From Chalara sp. BL73 (Eukaryota > Ascomycota > Leotiomycetes > Helotiales), in contig CAKJVC010000242.1 of assembly GCA_918026815.1 (NCBI GenBank), positions 62,001 through 126,000 on the forward strand: a stretch of DNA of 64,000 nt, read 5' to 3'. Every line of letters starts with the position of its first letter. The first letter of the stretch is position 1. Shown piece by piece: positions 33,856-46,300 of the stretch. The notes beneath the pieces were generated by a model that saw only the letters and a list, made by a program, of their open reading frames with translations, was not told where the DNA came from and searched no databases. Both the position numbers and the translations under genes were made by a program.

Positions 33856-34720
33856 CTATGACTTGATAGCACCCTCGATCTTCTTCTCAATCTCCTTCGC
33901 CGTTTCCTTCACGCTCTCCTTTGCCTCAGCAAGCTGCTCGGTCGTGCTTTCGCCCTTTTGGCTGTAGTTGTAGTTCACGATGCGGCTGACTTGGATGACG
34001 CCGACGAGTCCGAGGAAGAAATTTACAGTTGCCAACCTAATTCTTGTTAGATGCTATCTTTCCGTCTCTGGTTTCTGGTACGATGTGTGCTAGGGGTTGG
34101 GCAGGGCAAGCAGAGGACGTACAGGATATTTCTAGGCTTGATGATGAAGCACCATCGGGTCCAGATGGCGCCGGTGGCTGTGAGTGCGAGGTTCTGGGTG
34201 AGAGAAAGCTTTTCAGCGGGACGGTAAAGATCTGAGATGCCTGCTATGACGATGCACCACTGCTTCCTGTCAGCATTTCCTTCATATATGTTAAACCCTC
34301 TATTTCTCCTGTAGGTTCCGTTCAAATTGTCCTCCTATTCCTCTCTCCGCCAATTCTCCCTCCATGTCATCCCAAGATGAAATAACGTACCTTCATAACC
34401 GGAGCCCTATATTTCTATTAGCATTCATTCAACAAAATCCCTTCACAAGCATCTCCCATCCTAATATCCCCGATATCCCCATCACCGCATGACTCAACGC
34501 AGACATACCAGAAATGCACAGTCTTCAGCCCAATGGGACTATCCCACATCCTCTTAAACCAGCTCTGCTGCACCTTGATCTCTGGCGCCGCCGCACTGCT
34601 CTGGAACCTCGCCGTGCCCTGTGTCCGAAACGTGAAGCCCGTCTTCCTCGCCGCGCCATTCACGAACTGAGAGCGGAAGGCCGGGCGCGCCATACGCAGG
34701 ATCTGGGATGGTGGTGCCAT
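33856..34720 (-). CDS. mitochondrial pyruvate carrier subunit (MPC2/MPC3 type)
   Basis: Inner-membrane subunit of the heterodimeric pyruvate carrier. Exons 34720..34509, 34406..34391, 34259..34123 and 34036..33856 give 181 aa. Exon 2 is only 16 nt (completing HFW-APVMK), with consensus GTACGT donor and TATAG acceptor. The N-terminus is Arg/Ala-rich and amphipathic (MAPPSQILRMARPAFRSQF), consistent with matrix targeting. Conserved blocks: MWDSPIGLKTVHFWAPVMKW, IAGISDLYRPAEKLSLTQN, ATGAIWTRWCFIIKPRN and LLATVNFFLGLVGVIQVSR. A C-terminal coiled segment rich in Glu/Lys (AEAKESVKETAKEIEKKIEG) follows. It is divergent from the complex I gene at 35003. Confidence 0.93.
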
Positions 34721-35002
34721 TCTTCTCGATTACCGTGAAAGGAAAGGTGATGAACGGAGGGGAAGATGTGGTGAGGAGGTAGATGGTTGATGAGGTCGGG
34801 TCCCGATTTTCTTGGTCCGGTTCCGCTCAAAAAAGTTGTGAAAGGTAATGCCAAGGCTGAAGGGGAATTATGCAAAAGCTTATTTATGCAGGGAGCGTTT
34901 GACGGAAGCTCGACCTTTATTTCTTGTTGTTCTCTGCAATTGCAATTGAATCGCGAAGCACCCTGTCATATACATAGGATAGGAAGGACAATCGAAGCCA
35001 AG
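34721..35002. promoter_or_regulatory. bidirectional promoter, pyruvate carrier / complex I subunit
   Basis: 282 bp between two divergent mitochondrial genes. Position and gene pairing are the evidence; no factor site is claimed. Confidence 0.55.
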
Positions 35003-35494
35003 ATGTCAGCCAAGTACGCGTTCTCGCAGACGTTGAAGGAGGTTCGGTTCCTATTTTGCCAAACGGGCGAGAGTAGTGTTGCGACGAGGTACGATTCTTT
35101 CTCTGGTTTCGCTACAGCACTACGCAATTGAGGCTTGTCCAGCACGGCTGGAGTAGGGTGATTGAAATTAGAGTATAGGAACTGATGGATAGCAGATCAT
35201 TTCTAACTCGCGCATACCCAACCATGAAGAAGAACAACCCTCAGACACCCATCCTGCTACGCGAAGCTGCCGGCACCCTGCCCCGAGTATTTGCTCGCTA
35301 TGGTACGTCACATATCCACACATTCGATGTTTCCACAACTGCTATACAGTACCGGCAGAGATACTACCATTCTAGGGGGCAATCGAACTAATAGAGATAC
35401 AGAGTTCGGACAGGAGAAAAGCGCGGACCTTTCAGGATTATCGGACAAGCAGATCGAGGAGGCGGTTACGGGGCTGGTGAAAGGAGGGGTATGA
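35003..35494 (+). CDS. NADH dehydrogenase (complex I) subunit NDUFA2/B8, 10.5 kDa
   Basis: Accessory subunit of complex I with a thioredoxin-like fold, in the matrix arm. Exons 35003..35088, 35196..35302 and 35403..35494 give 94 aa, the normal family length. Donors are GTACGA and GTACGT, acceptors CAG, both in phase (SSVATR-SFLTRAY; FARY-EFGQEK). Family blocks: TLKEVRFLFCQTGESS, SFLTRAYPTMKKNNPQTPIL, LREAAGTLPRVFARYEFG and LSGLSDKQIEEAVTGLVK. The start is the first ATG of the frame (MSAKYAFSQ). Confidence 0.93.
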
Positions 35495-36093
35495 TGCAGG
35501 ATATTGTGGAGGTAGGGAAATAGAGCAGTGTATATAAGGAGTTTGGGCGGGAATTGAACAATTCGCATCACGAATGAGTGCTTTTGGAGCAGTGAGACGT
35601 GATTCAAGGCAATGATCTGAAGACATTTCGGAAGGGATTGCAATTCAGGACTGATACTTGCTAAATGAGTATACAGCTTAGATCAAAGTGAGTAGTTGAG
35701 GGATCTTGTGGACTGGCCATTGTGTTCGTTAGGGAATGTTCTCGGGGTTGCAAATTGTACATCACGTGGAGTTCACAATGGACGCAAAATGCCATGGTTG
35801 CTGAAGTGGACAGACTAAAGAAAAACGAGGGAGTGAATCGTCGAGTATGTCCTAAGGGATCAAGAGCTACACGGTATTCTAACAGCACACATGTTCACAC
35901 CACATGGCTTTGATCAGACATTTTAAAAACATGTATACCTTCCGACTAGGTCGACATGCACGAAATAAGCCTGCAAGAGCCATCTTCATCCATGTATGAA
36001 ATTTTGACACTCGCAATCTATCATCTAAGCTGCATCGAATAATAAAACCATAATTCATCGTCAAAAGCAGCATTCTTCATATTTGGTGGCTTC
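35495..36093. other. intergenic, convergent
   Basis: 3' flanks of the complex I subunit and the peroxiredoxin. Nothing seen. Confidence 0.4.
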
Positions 36094-36832
36094 TCATAGC
36101 TTTGCAAGGATAGCATCGGCACCGCTAACGGTGATCTCACGTCCGGGCTCCTTCTCAGCATAGACGATCTTGCCATTATCGATGATTAGTGCATATCTTG
36201 CCGTGCGCTCGCCGTTAGTCCAACCCAGCTTCTTAGAGAATGCCGTATCGGTGTCGTTGAGAAAAAGCTGTCAGTATATTAGCATAAGGCCTTCGACGTT
36301 GCAAGAAAAATTGGGTGTTCTGCGTACAATCTCGTTCTTGACACCATTGGCTTTTCCCCAGGCACTCATGACGAATGCATCATTGTAGGCAATGCAGACA
36401 ACAAGGTCAGCTCCGGCGGCCTTTATCTTTGGGAGCTTCTCGATATATGGTGGAAGGTGTCTAGCGGAGCAGCCTGGAGTAAATGCACCTGGTACGGCGA
36501 AAAGAACGACCTTCTTATCAGCCCATTCTGAGTGTTTGTCAGCTTCCGCCCTGGATTGCATAGTCCATAGTGTAGTCGGCGTCAGCAAGACAACAACTAG
36601 TTTTAAGAAACTTCAAGCATGACTGATTGGTCTACAGAGCCCATACAGAAAGAGCCCACATATCCTGTGCCACGAACTTTATGCACCCTCGCTTTGAAGA
36701 CCTACCTTTGCTAGCATTGTAGCTGACTGGAATTCCGCACGAGGTGACCGCAGAATTCTCCTCTGTGTAGGGAATGTAACTGAAAGTGATGCCTTGAGGA
36801 AGAGAGTCTCCAACCTTCAAGGTTTCTGCCAT
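36094..36832 (-). CDS. peroxiredoxin, Ahp1/Pmp20 (Prx5) type
   Basis: Thiol peroxidase reducing alkyl hydroperoxides and H2O2. Exons 36832..36706, 36527..36328 and 36267..36094 give 166 aa. Donors are GTAGGT and GTACGC, and joins are in phase ([28 protein letters not shown]). The peroxidatic motif [14 protein letters not shown] places Cys62, the same position as in yeast Ahp1; Cys32 (VTSCGIPV) is a candidate resolving cysteine. Other family marks: [15 protein letters not shown], and the dimer-side [16 protein letters not shown] then [15 protein letters not shown]. The C-terminus AILAKL resembles a PTS1 tripeptide (AKL), so peroxisomal import is plausible. The first ATG in the frame gives [14 protein letters not shown]; codons upstream lack an ATG. 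Confidence 0.93.
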
Positions 36833-37825
36833 TTTCGCTATTTTTTGCTGTTTTTCGAAATATCTGGGCTCCAAACAAGAACGGAGGAAAGAACCGAAGC
36901 TGCAATTTCGTCGTTAGCTAATTGTATTGCCGGCTTTTTTCAGTGAGATGTGCCACTTACTATTTATTCAGAGCCTCGAGATTAGTCTATAAGCTCCAGA
37001 GGCACGCAGGGTTATTCGATCGTGAATCAGTTTCGAAATTAGAAGGTCTACGTCGAAGTTAAAGTAGGTGAGCAGGATGCTAGCACGCGAATAGTGGGGT
37101 TGCCAAGGATAATAATTCAGGGACAGACCCCGCGTTTCGGTCTGGAAGCTCTGCTTGGAAACTCATCTTAGTAATATATAGGGTGATGATATCTAAGTAG
37201 GGATTGTGTAGGATCTATACATGTATAATGATACCGGATCTAGAGTCGGAGCTTATATAAGCCTAGAAGCCATTGATTGCTCCATACGTATAAGAAGCGT
37301 TTTGTTATGAAAGAAGCTTTCTTATGTTCGCTACGACTGAGCCCTTCATGTCCCAGATCACGCCATCATTCTACTTATCCAAAGGGATCAGATGTTGAGA
37401 TCGGGATTCGAGCATCAAAGAAAGATGGCATAATTGGCAGCTGTTCTTGAAAATGGAACTGTAAACAAATGTGACGATGAATGAGTAGCTCGGATATGTC
37501 TCGGCTTGCTTACTTGACCCCCGTCCATGTGAGTCAGCACATTGACTTGAACATTTATATGTCTGTTTGCGTAGAAGCACAAACCTTAATTTAGCACATT
37601 CTAAAGAACGAAGAATCGTGAGCTATTTCAAACCCCGAGGAGAATCGAATTGAATCGTCATCTGCCGCCGGGATTTTCGGGAAGTTATGCAAGCCATTTA
37701 GGAAAGAAAGACGCACGTAAGAATACTCACCATCCTTAATCTGCCATTGCTGCATTTCGCCTGCGCAGGTATATAAATAATCTTGAGACCCAACTATCCA
37801 TCATCCAGCATTGGATTTTGGAACT
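36833..37825. other. intergenic, divergent
   Basis: About 1 kb between divergent starts of the peroxiredoxin and the DUF1348 gene. It presumably holds both promoters; nothing else seen. Confidence 0.4.
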
Positions 37826-38442
37826 ATGGCGTCGAAACCACCTTTCCCACCGTTCACGTTAGAGACGGCAAAGATCAAGGTAAAGGCAGCTCAAGATCTA
37901 TGGAACACAAAGTAGGGGCCAACCATATTGATGGAAGCTTGATATTTCATAGCCATACTAATACATAACTAGAACCCCCTCTTTGGTCAAGAATGGGTAC
38001 ACTCCTGATTCAATTTGGCGGAACCGAGATACTTTCCTCCGAGGACAAGATGAGATTGTTCAATTTCTGACAGATAAGTGGAGTCGAGAGAATGGATATC
38101 GGCTCAGAAAAGAGTTGTTTGCCTTTACAGATAACAAGGTAAGCGGAATGTCTTTGGTAGATACAAAGCCAACCGCCTCTTTTTAAACTCTCGTGTTACG
38201 TAGAAGTTGATGAGCATAAGCTAATTAACTTATAGATTGCTGTTCAGTTCTGGTACGAGTACTATGATTCCCAAGGCCAGTGGTGGCGATGCTATGGTCT
38301 TGAAGATTGGACATTTGCTGAAGATGGTCGCATGCGGAAGAGACAAATGAGCGGAAACGATGTAAAGATCGCCGATGCTGAGCGCTGGTTCAAGGATGGT
38401 GTGGATGTGAATGGAGTTGATATTTCGGAAAAGCACTGGTAG
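37826..38442 (+). CDS. DUF1348 / NTF2-like small protein
   Basis: NTF2-fold protein of the DUF1348 family (nuclear transport factor 2-like), function unknown, widespread in bacteria and fungi. Exons 37826..37911, 37973..38138 and 38236..38442 give 152 aa. Donors are GTAGGG and GTAAGC, acceptors CTAG and ATAG, with a TACTAATAC branch sequence in intron 1. Blocks: ETAKIKVKAAQDLWNTK, GYTPDSIWRNRDTFLRGQDE, VQFLTDKWSRENGYRLRKEL, IAVQFWYEYYDSQGQWWRCY and DWTFAEDGRMRKRQMSGNDV. These are the expected cone-shaped-barrel motifs with the WRNR signature. No targeting signal is seen. Confidence 0.9.
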
Positions 38443-40644
38443 ATACTGCTGGAAATGTGCTGTGTAATTATGGGAACCTGTTTTTGTTTTTGGCTTGGAC
38501 AATCAGACACACACAAATCTGCACTATTGGTGATCTCTTTTGCATAAATATTGTGCCATGTTTTCTCAACATGAATTCCACGTGATTGGAATGTATAGAC
38601 TGGATTGGCAAGTGTGATAGTGCGGCGCCACCAGGAAGCCGGGAATGAGGGGAAGACGGAATGACACCCAGTCTCTGATGAGCAAATCGTGACAAACGAA
38701 GGAAAGTGGCTGATGATTTCATCGAGGAAACCTCGCCGACTTGTGTAACAATTCAGCCGCCAGAAGCGAAGCAAAGATCCAAAAAAGAAAAGAAAAAAAG
38801 CAACGAAAAAGAAAATACAATACGGGTGGGGATGAAAATGGCATTGTGTTGTTTGTAGCCAAGAAATGATGAATCTTCCGAGCGATGTTTTGGTTTTTGA
38901 GCTTGCTTGATCCGCGATAAACTGATCCCTGTAGGCAGACGCAGGTCCAATATTGAATGGCTTCGAAGAAAATTGCTGAGATCTTTGCACCGGTGTCCGT
39001 ATCCAGGTCTTTGTATTTGTGACACTGGGCGCCAGAACACAACATGGAATGTTTGTTACGCCAGGATATGGAGGAGTCCTGGTTTGGCTTGAGGCTGAAC
39101 AATTCCCGGCCGTCCTATAATCTCAGCACCCTCTGAGCACATAAGGGACAGACAAATCCCCACGCTTGCTGAGGGTAAGAAAAGGGGGAAGCAAGGGCAG
39201 TGAATTGATACAGTGATCCTTGCCATGACATATCCCGTTGTGAAAAGTTACAAATGACACTCAGGGCTCGGGGCTTGTTCCTTGAGTGGTATAGTGAAAG
39301 AGCCGCTGGGGGCTGCGGAAACCAATTTCTTATCAACAGCAAACCAAACATTTGTTCGGCTTGGTCCTGATGATATTTCTGATACCAAACCAGGCTCAGT
39401 ACACACACGTACAGACGCATGTGTTCAGGCCTAGCAACCGCAGCCAGGCTGTCCTGCACTAGTACTTACGGCCCTGTACCAAACTTGCACTTTACTTGAC
39501 GCACGGGCATGGCTGATGGGATGATCCACCCAGATCTCATCTCATCTCAATCAATCTCAATCGCCCGAACACACGGGCCGCCTGGCACACAATGCCTGGA
39601 GATCCAGATCTCGGGCCGTCAAGAACAAGGTTTATTTCAACCTTCCCATCCTTTAATATTACTCATCTAATGGAGCATCAATCATTTTCATTATTCGCTC
39701 ACTTCCACCACCCAACCTTCTTGCTTTTGGCATATCACCTTGATAATATTGGTTCGGGCTCTTGAGCCGCTTATTCTTGCTGCTCCATGCCGTGTTAACC
39801 GCAAATCGGAATGACTAGTTAAGATGCCGCCCCCCAAACGTGCATGAGGGATCTGCTGTTCTATCGGAACCCAGGCTCTTAGGCACTGAGCACAGCTGCG
39901 AGGATTCCGCAGCTACTCCACGTTTTCGAATAACTTTTGTTTTGACTCGGCCTTGTTCTTTGACCAATGTCTCACAGATGCAAGTGTGCCAACCCGACGA
40001 AGCATGTTGGTGCTGATGCCATTGTGAACAAAATTTGTCTAATTCCCGTCTGTGCACCCCGTCCATGTCGCCCTCGAGGTCGAGGCGTGGAAAACGTACA
40101 AGTGTATCAGTGCTTTGCCTCCCACTTAGTAATTTTCCCCTGGCCTAAAGTTTAAAAAAAAGCCATGTTGATAGAAACTAATGAGGTAAAGATATAGAGT
40201 GCCTTTTCGAAAGTCAGATTTGTGGCAGCCATCCTAGCGCACAGTGGCGGTTTAGCCTTTAGACCAGGGGCATATTCTTGTATCATGCTTTCTCCCGTTC
40301 ATTGAAATCTCCATCTATTGATTGGCTTCTGTCTTGCGAAGAGCTTCCAAAGAAGCAAGTTACGTTCAACAATGGCTTGGAGTATTGTGCGAGACAACCG
40401 TTCCGCCGTCAAGATGTTGCAGCTCCTCCCCACATGCGCGTGGCCGAACATCAACTGCTCTATTCAGCTTAGTGCTGGTCTCTCATCCATACTTAAGGAC
40501 ATCCAGTCCGATCTGTATTTCTATAGCTCTTTCTTCATTGTTGCCAGTCTGTTGCTCTCATCGTGCTCCATCGTATCCTTTTCTTTTTCTCTACTCACGT
40601 CGTCACTCCTTTGACCTTATAGACTCAGATCTGCAATTGACAAT
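38443..40644. other. intergenic
   Basis: 2.2 kb. Contains short direct repeats (ATCTCATCTCAATCAATCTC near 39538) and, near 40560-40600, a pyrimidine-rich tract typical of fungal promoters just upstream of the RGS gene. Open frames here are unsupported. Confidence 0.4.
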
Positions 40645-42165
40645 ATGACTATCTCTCTTCAACCTCTGTCAGAGTACTTGTTTTATCGACGACCTGACTT
40701 CGTGCAGACTCCATCCCGTGGTAGCTCTATCATGGAGTCAGATTCGAGTACCCTGCGTACTAGTGGTACCTCATCTCGTGGTATTCCCGAACGACTCTCT
40801 TTTGAAAAAATTCTCAATCATGAGACATGCCCGGTCAGCAACTTTCAGTTGTATCCTACAATCATCGATACGAGTCTCTTTTCCTCTGGTGCCTATGCTA
40901 AACTATATCTAGCCGTGTACAACTCTCGACTTCTACTACTATCTGAACCATAAAGTCCACTGTGCAGAAACACTACAGTTTTTCCTATGGCTCCGAGACT
41001 ACACTCATCGCTACAACAGCCCTGGACAGGATAACTCAACTCAACCATTATGGACTCACGCCCTGCAAGAGGAAGCTATCCACAAGTTTCAGAGAGAGAT
41101 TTCCTCGAAGAAAATCCCAATGTCAGCGTCTGTTCGAGCAGTGCTCAAAGGTACTGATTTCGCCGACGATGCGAAGGGTCGCAGTCGAGGAGACTCAAAT
41201 CTGCCACCGCATACTGCCACTACTGGCCAGAGTGGCTCTACGCTCGTTGGAGCCGCCACTGCAACACCATGGGAAGTCCCCGGAGAGAAAGATGCTTCGG
41301 AGTCGGGAAGAGAGTCTGATGTTTCGACACCGCAAGAAGAGCGTGATGCAACCATTGCCCGTGCAGTATATGTCAAACATGGCCTTCACTATCCTTGTGA
41401 GCCGTCTACTTATTTTTCTTGTAAATCATTATCTAACATCAACTAGTCTTCCATCCATCCTTCCGTCGTGAACTCGAAACTATAGTCGCTACTTATATCG
41501 GGGAAGATGGCCGCCGCCAACTCAATCTTTCAGCACAAGAACGATTTACCGTCCTCTGTGCTCTCCAGAAAACCGCCGACCCATCAGCTTTCTTCTTCAT
41601 ATCCAAGAACGTCGAAGGTTCCCTTCGTCAACAGCATCATCCAAACTTTATCATAGACGCTATCTGCAATGGCAACCGACCGCGTGTGATCTTTGCCCGC
41701 GCACTTGGTGCGGCCTTGATCGCTATCGGCATCGCCCTCGCTATCATATTCTCATTGTCTTCTCTTCCGCGTAGATATAGAGCTATTAGTGCTGTCTTCT
41801 GGATTCTTGGGTTAGCAACTAGCATTGCCGCATGGAAAGGCATGTGTGTAGTTCTACACGGACTCCATCATCGCCATGTGCGGCCTTGGGAGATGTTCAT
41901 GGCAAATGGTGATCTGGGACAGAATGATCCATTGAAAGTGTCCAATACCGATCGGAATGATGTGACGACAGAATATTGGGTTGAGAGATACCATAAAAGG
42001 AACATAGTGCGAAAAATATTTGACCGTGAAGTTTGGGTGCAAGAGCCTGCATTAAGGCAGATCCAGGATTGGATCTTTGTTCAGGCATTGGTGGTTAGTC
42101 TTCTTGTTGGGATCGTGGCTACTTGTATCTGGGTCTTCGCAATTCCAATTGGTGGTAGGTTCTAA
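40645..42165 (+). CDS. RGS-domain membrane protein, Rax1-like
   Basis: Resembles fungal Rax1-type proteins: an RGS-like domain followed by three membrane helices. These act in polarity (bud-site) marking and in G-protein or stress signalling in filamentous fungi. Exons 40645..40833, 40913..41396 and 41447..42165 give 463 aa. Introns have donors GTCAGC (weak) and GTGAGC, acceptors CTAG, joined in phase (NHETCP-PCTTLDFYYYL; GLHYP-FFHPSFRREL). RGS cues are FEKILNHETC, AETLQFFLWLRDYTHRY and the distant half SFRRELETIVATYI, split by a Ser/Thr-rich insert (about residues 130-215). Membrane spans are FARALGAALIAIGIALAIIF, SAVFWILGLATSIAAW and ALVVSLLVGIVATCIWVFAI. The segment HGLHHRHVRPWE between spans is characteristic of this family. 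Confidence 0.85.
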
Positions 42166-42998
42166 GATATATATCCAGAGGAAAAGATCTGGATATGGTA
42201 TTGTAGAATAGGTTTAGGTATTCGGGAGTTCTTGCCGAGGGAAAGAGTGTTCCTTGACTGTAAGTGAAGGAATTGTGTATTTAGGGGAACTTGTGATATA
42301 GGATGGAATGTCCTTTGAATTATCTCTTATAGGATAGTAGTCAAAAGCGTAGGACATATAGATGGCCTTCCATAATGGGGGAACGAATTTATGCAGCTGC
42401 GCTGATACGCTCAAAGCAAAATGAGTTTTCGCTATCTACTAGGTTCAAGGTATTGGAGCCTCAAAGCTGTATCCTTTTGACAATGGGAGATGTGGAACGG
42501 AAGAGATTTGTTTTATATATCTGTAAACTGGTTCAAACCCAAAAAAGGGGGCTTTTGGCATTTTTCCTTGGTCAGAAGCTTCAGCTATCTACTTTCAATA
42601 GGTTCTGTCCGCAGAAAATTTTGGCCAAAAACAGGGTTGAGGAGTTGTTCTGTTATGTTCAATGGAAGTCCTCGAAACCGCATCACGTGAGATTTCGCTT
42701 ACTCAAAAAACGTCATAGCTTGACCCCTGCACACATCCCGAAATGTCATGCAAATCATTGGAAAGGTCCAAGCTAGATGCGATAGGAATTCAATATAATT
42801 CGTTCCTTTGTCCATATCTCTTAGATCAGCAATCTCTACTTTCACCCTTTGCTCTTTCAATCCTGTTGGTTATACTTTGGTGTTGCACGTTACTCTGTCA
42901 ACAAGATTATTGAAGGGGGGTCGGAAGGCCACATACTAGGGGGTCGAGACTCAAAAGCTAGATTGACTAGATCAGCCCACAGAATTATCAACGACAAC
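42166..42998. other. intergenic
   Basis: Nothing supported; presumed terminator of the RGS gene and promoter of the OSBP gene. Confidence 0.4.
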
Positions 42999-43018
42999 AT
43001 GTCTGAGGGCAGTGAAAC
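42999..43018 (+). other. possible extra first coding exon of the OSBP gene
   Basis: ATG TCT GAG GGC AGT GAA AC is followed by a perfect donor GTAAGT. Acceptors AAG at 43215-43217 or 43218-43220 (a NAGNAG pair) would join it in frame, without stops, to the ATG at 43306, adding about 35 residues. The alternative is a non-coding leader or an upstream ORF. Confidence 0.45.
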
Positions 43019-43305
43019 GTAAGTTATCGGTTTCCTTTTTATGACTCCTTAGCAAAGACATCACACAAGCAAGCGTGTCTGCGGCGAGTTGCCACGGAAC
43101 TATTTTGGCTGAAGGATGATACGCTGCGCCATGCTGAGCCAACATACTGATATCCATCCTTCGTAGTCCAACACATAAACGAAGCAAGTCCAGCGCGATC
43201 ACTGGCTACCTGCAAAGAAGGAAAGAAGCTAAAGACGGCGAGGGATGTACGGAAGACGGCTCTTCGACAATCCCCCCAACCACTTCGGCCTCCAATTCTC
43301 TCAAG

Positions 43306-46300
43306 ATGTCGTCGCATCACTCCCTTGGCCATAAGTCGTCACCAAGCACTGCGAGCTTGATGAGAGCAACCTCAAATAATACTCAGCCTTCGAGACCTGC
43401 CACAGCTGCTGTATCACAACCAGAAAAGCCTGCGACAATTGAATCTTCAGTAAGGAAGTTCCGCATATTTGAGGCACTGCGGAATGGGGACACCAAGTCA
43501 ATTTCGAAAGCTATACAGGAAACGCAAAGCAGCAGAACAAGCAGTTCTAGTGAAAGAGGAGCTGGTGATGATGTGGCTATTCTGAATCTTGCGGTTCAAA
43601 TCGCAGAGCAGCCAGTCATTGAGTACGTTTTGTCAGATGGAGCTGGCACGATAGACATCAATGGCAGAGATAAGGATGGAAATACTGCCCTGCATATAGC
43701 AGCTCAACAAGGCCGAAGCAAGATTGTACGTCTCTTGCTAGAACAGCCTGATATCAACGACTCTATCGCAAACTATCAGGGGAAACTACCCCTCGACTTG
43801 GCACGGAATCCGGACATTTTCCAGCAACTCCAGCTATCGCGATCATTATTTGTGGACGCAAAGACCAAGGAGGTTCAGCGTCTAGTCGCGCAAGGAGACT
43901 ATGACGCGCTGGGCAAAGTTCTTGAGGAGCCCCGAGTTAAAACTGTTCTAGATATTAATGGAGGTGAATTTGCTTCTGACATCACGACCATTCAGTCTGG
44001 TGGCACCTTACTACATGAAGCCGCACGAAAGAGGAATACAGCACTCATCAAAGTCCTCCTTCTCCATGGTGCCGACCCTTTCCACAGAGATCGACGTGGG
44101 AAACTACCACAAGATGTCACTAAGGATGATGATACCAGAGCGGTCCTTAAGCGATCGCCGGCGGCAGTAAAAGCTCAACGAGAAATACAAGAAAAGGCAG
44201 TCCTTGGAAATCTGGGTCAGCAAAATGCTGCCCCAGGAGACCCATTGGCTGGCAAGGAAGCACGTGAGATGAAAGGTTACCTCAAGAAATGGACCAATTA
44301 CCGGAAAGGCTTCCAATTGAGATGGTTTGTTCTGGAAGACGGTGTCTTGAGCTATTACAAGCATCAAGATGATGCTGGATCTGCTTGTCGAGGCGCGATA
44401 AATATGCGCATAGCAAGACTCAGTATGGATCCGACAGAGAAGACGAAATTCGATATCATCGGCAAATCATCAGTCAAGTACAACTTGAAAGCAAACCATG
44501 AAGTAGAGGCGAAGCGCTGGTTCTGGGCACTAAATAACTCCATACAATGGACGAAAGATCAAGCGAAGGAAGAGGAGCAACAAAACCAGAGAAGCGCAGA
44601 GCTTCTTCAGCAGGCTAAAGCAGAACACTCGGGAAGAGTAGCAAGAGATCTCGCTGTTCCTGGAAGTGAAGCTGCAAGTCTGTCCGAGGGTAGACGGAAT
44701 AGCGCGCAATTAAGTCGTTCTTCAGAGAGCAGACCCATTAACCAGAAAGTTGCTTTCGATACCGCCGGAAGCGTTGGTGACGATGACGACGGTACCGCCT
44801 ATGGATCCTATGAACCGAGCTACATGGGAGACGTAGGAAAGGTAGTCAGCCGCACTTCTCTTCCTCCTGATGGAGACGATGACGACGAAGAATATGGTGA
44901 AGGTTCTAGTGATCGTGAAGCTCCAGCTTCGTCTAAAGATGCGTTCGGAATCACAGCACAGTCAGCAAAATTACAGCTAGAAATGCTGGCCCATGTGAAT
45001 AGTGCACTGCAAATGGAGCAAACGAAGAACCCGGCCTTGACTATCTCTGATCCTATAGCTGTGCAAGCAGTCCAAACCTATGATTCATCTATCCGCAATT
45101 TAACCGGTCTTGTTGGTGACTTACTCAAGATATCGAAGGACAGAGACGCATACTGGCAGTATCGCTTGGATCGTGAAGCTGACATGCGACGAATGTGGGA
45201 AGAGAGTATGGCGCAGGTTGCAAAGGAGCAAGAGATTCTCGAGGCACGTGTTGGCGAATCGGAAGAGAAGAGAAAGTTAACCAAGCGGGCACTCCGCGAA
45301 GTCATGGATGGAAGTGTTACCATTAGTAGCCGACCAGAATCTCGTGCTGAACCTGCCCCAGGGTCAGATGTTTCTGCTGCACTGGAAAAGGTCACGTTAC
45401 AAGACGATGGTACGGCAGTATCTGTTAGTAGGCGACGATCAGGAACCTTAAGCTCGTTCAAGCGCAAGTCTGTCCTCGCAGAACTCGGTAATCTGTCCGA
45501 TACAGATTCGGAAGATGACGAAGAGTTCTTTGATGCTGTGGATGCCGGCGAAGTTGAAGTCGCGCCAGTTATGCCCAAAACCCCAGTCATTAAGCAAGAT
45601 GAGCAAAAGAACATAAAATCTGAAGTAGTGGCAATCAGGGGCATCGATCTTAGTCCTTCATTCCAAGGATATGAAAAGGGCATTAGGAAGAAACTAAAGA
45701 TGGATGCGGATGACAGACCTAAGATATCGTTATGGGTAAGTTTGTTAATAGTGCGTCGACTTCGGGGTTAGCTAACACTGCCATAGGGTATTTTGAAGTC
45801 TATGATTGGTAAAGATATGACAAAAATGACCTTGCCTGTCTCGTTCAACGAACCAACCTCTTTACTCCAGCGATGCGCAGAAGATATGGAGTATGCAGAT
45901 CTGCTCGACCAAGCCTCAGAAAGACCCGATCCCGTCGAGCGAATGGTATATGTTGCAGCGTTTGCAGCCAGTGAATATGCATCTACAATCGGTCGTGTAG
46001 CCAAGCCCTTCAATCCCCTTCTTGGCGAGACATTCGAATATGTCCGGCCAGACAAGAACTACCGCTTCTTTATTGAGCAAGTCTCGCATCACCCACCCAT
46101 CGGTGCCGCATGGGCAGAATCACCCAGATGGACATACTGGGGAGAATCAGCTGTCAAATCCAAATTCTATGGTAAATCCTTCGATATCAACCCGCTCGGA
46201 ACATGGTTCCTGAAGCTCCGCCCCGATGGCGCCGAAGAAGAACTCTACACCTGGAAGAAAGTCACATCATCCGTCATCGGCATCATCACCGGCAACCCAA

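Noticed and set aside
38292..38990. 232-codon minus-strand frame
   Set aside because: Partly antisense to the last DUF1348 exon, with low-complexity Phe/Ser-rich content and no family.
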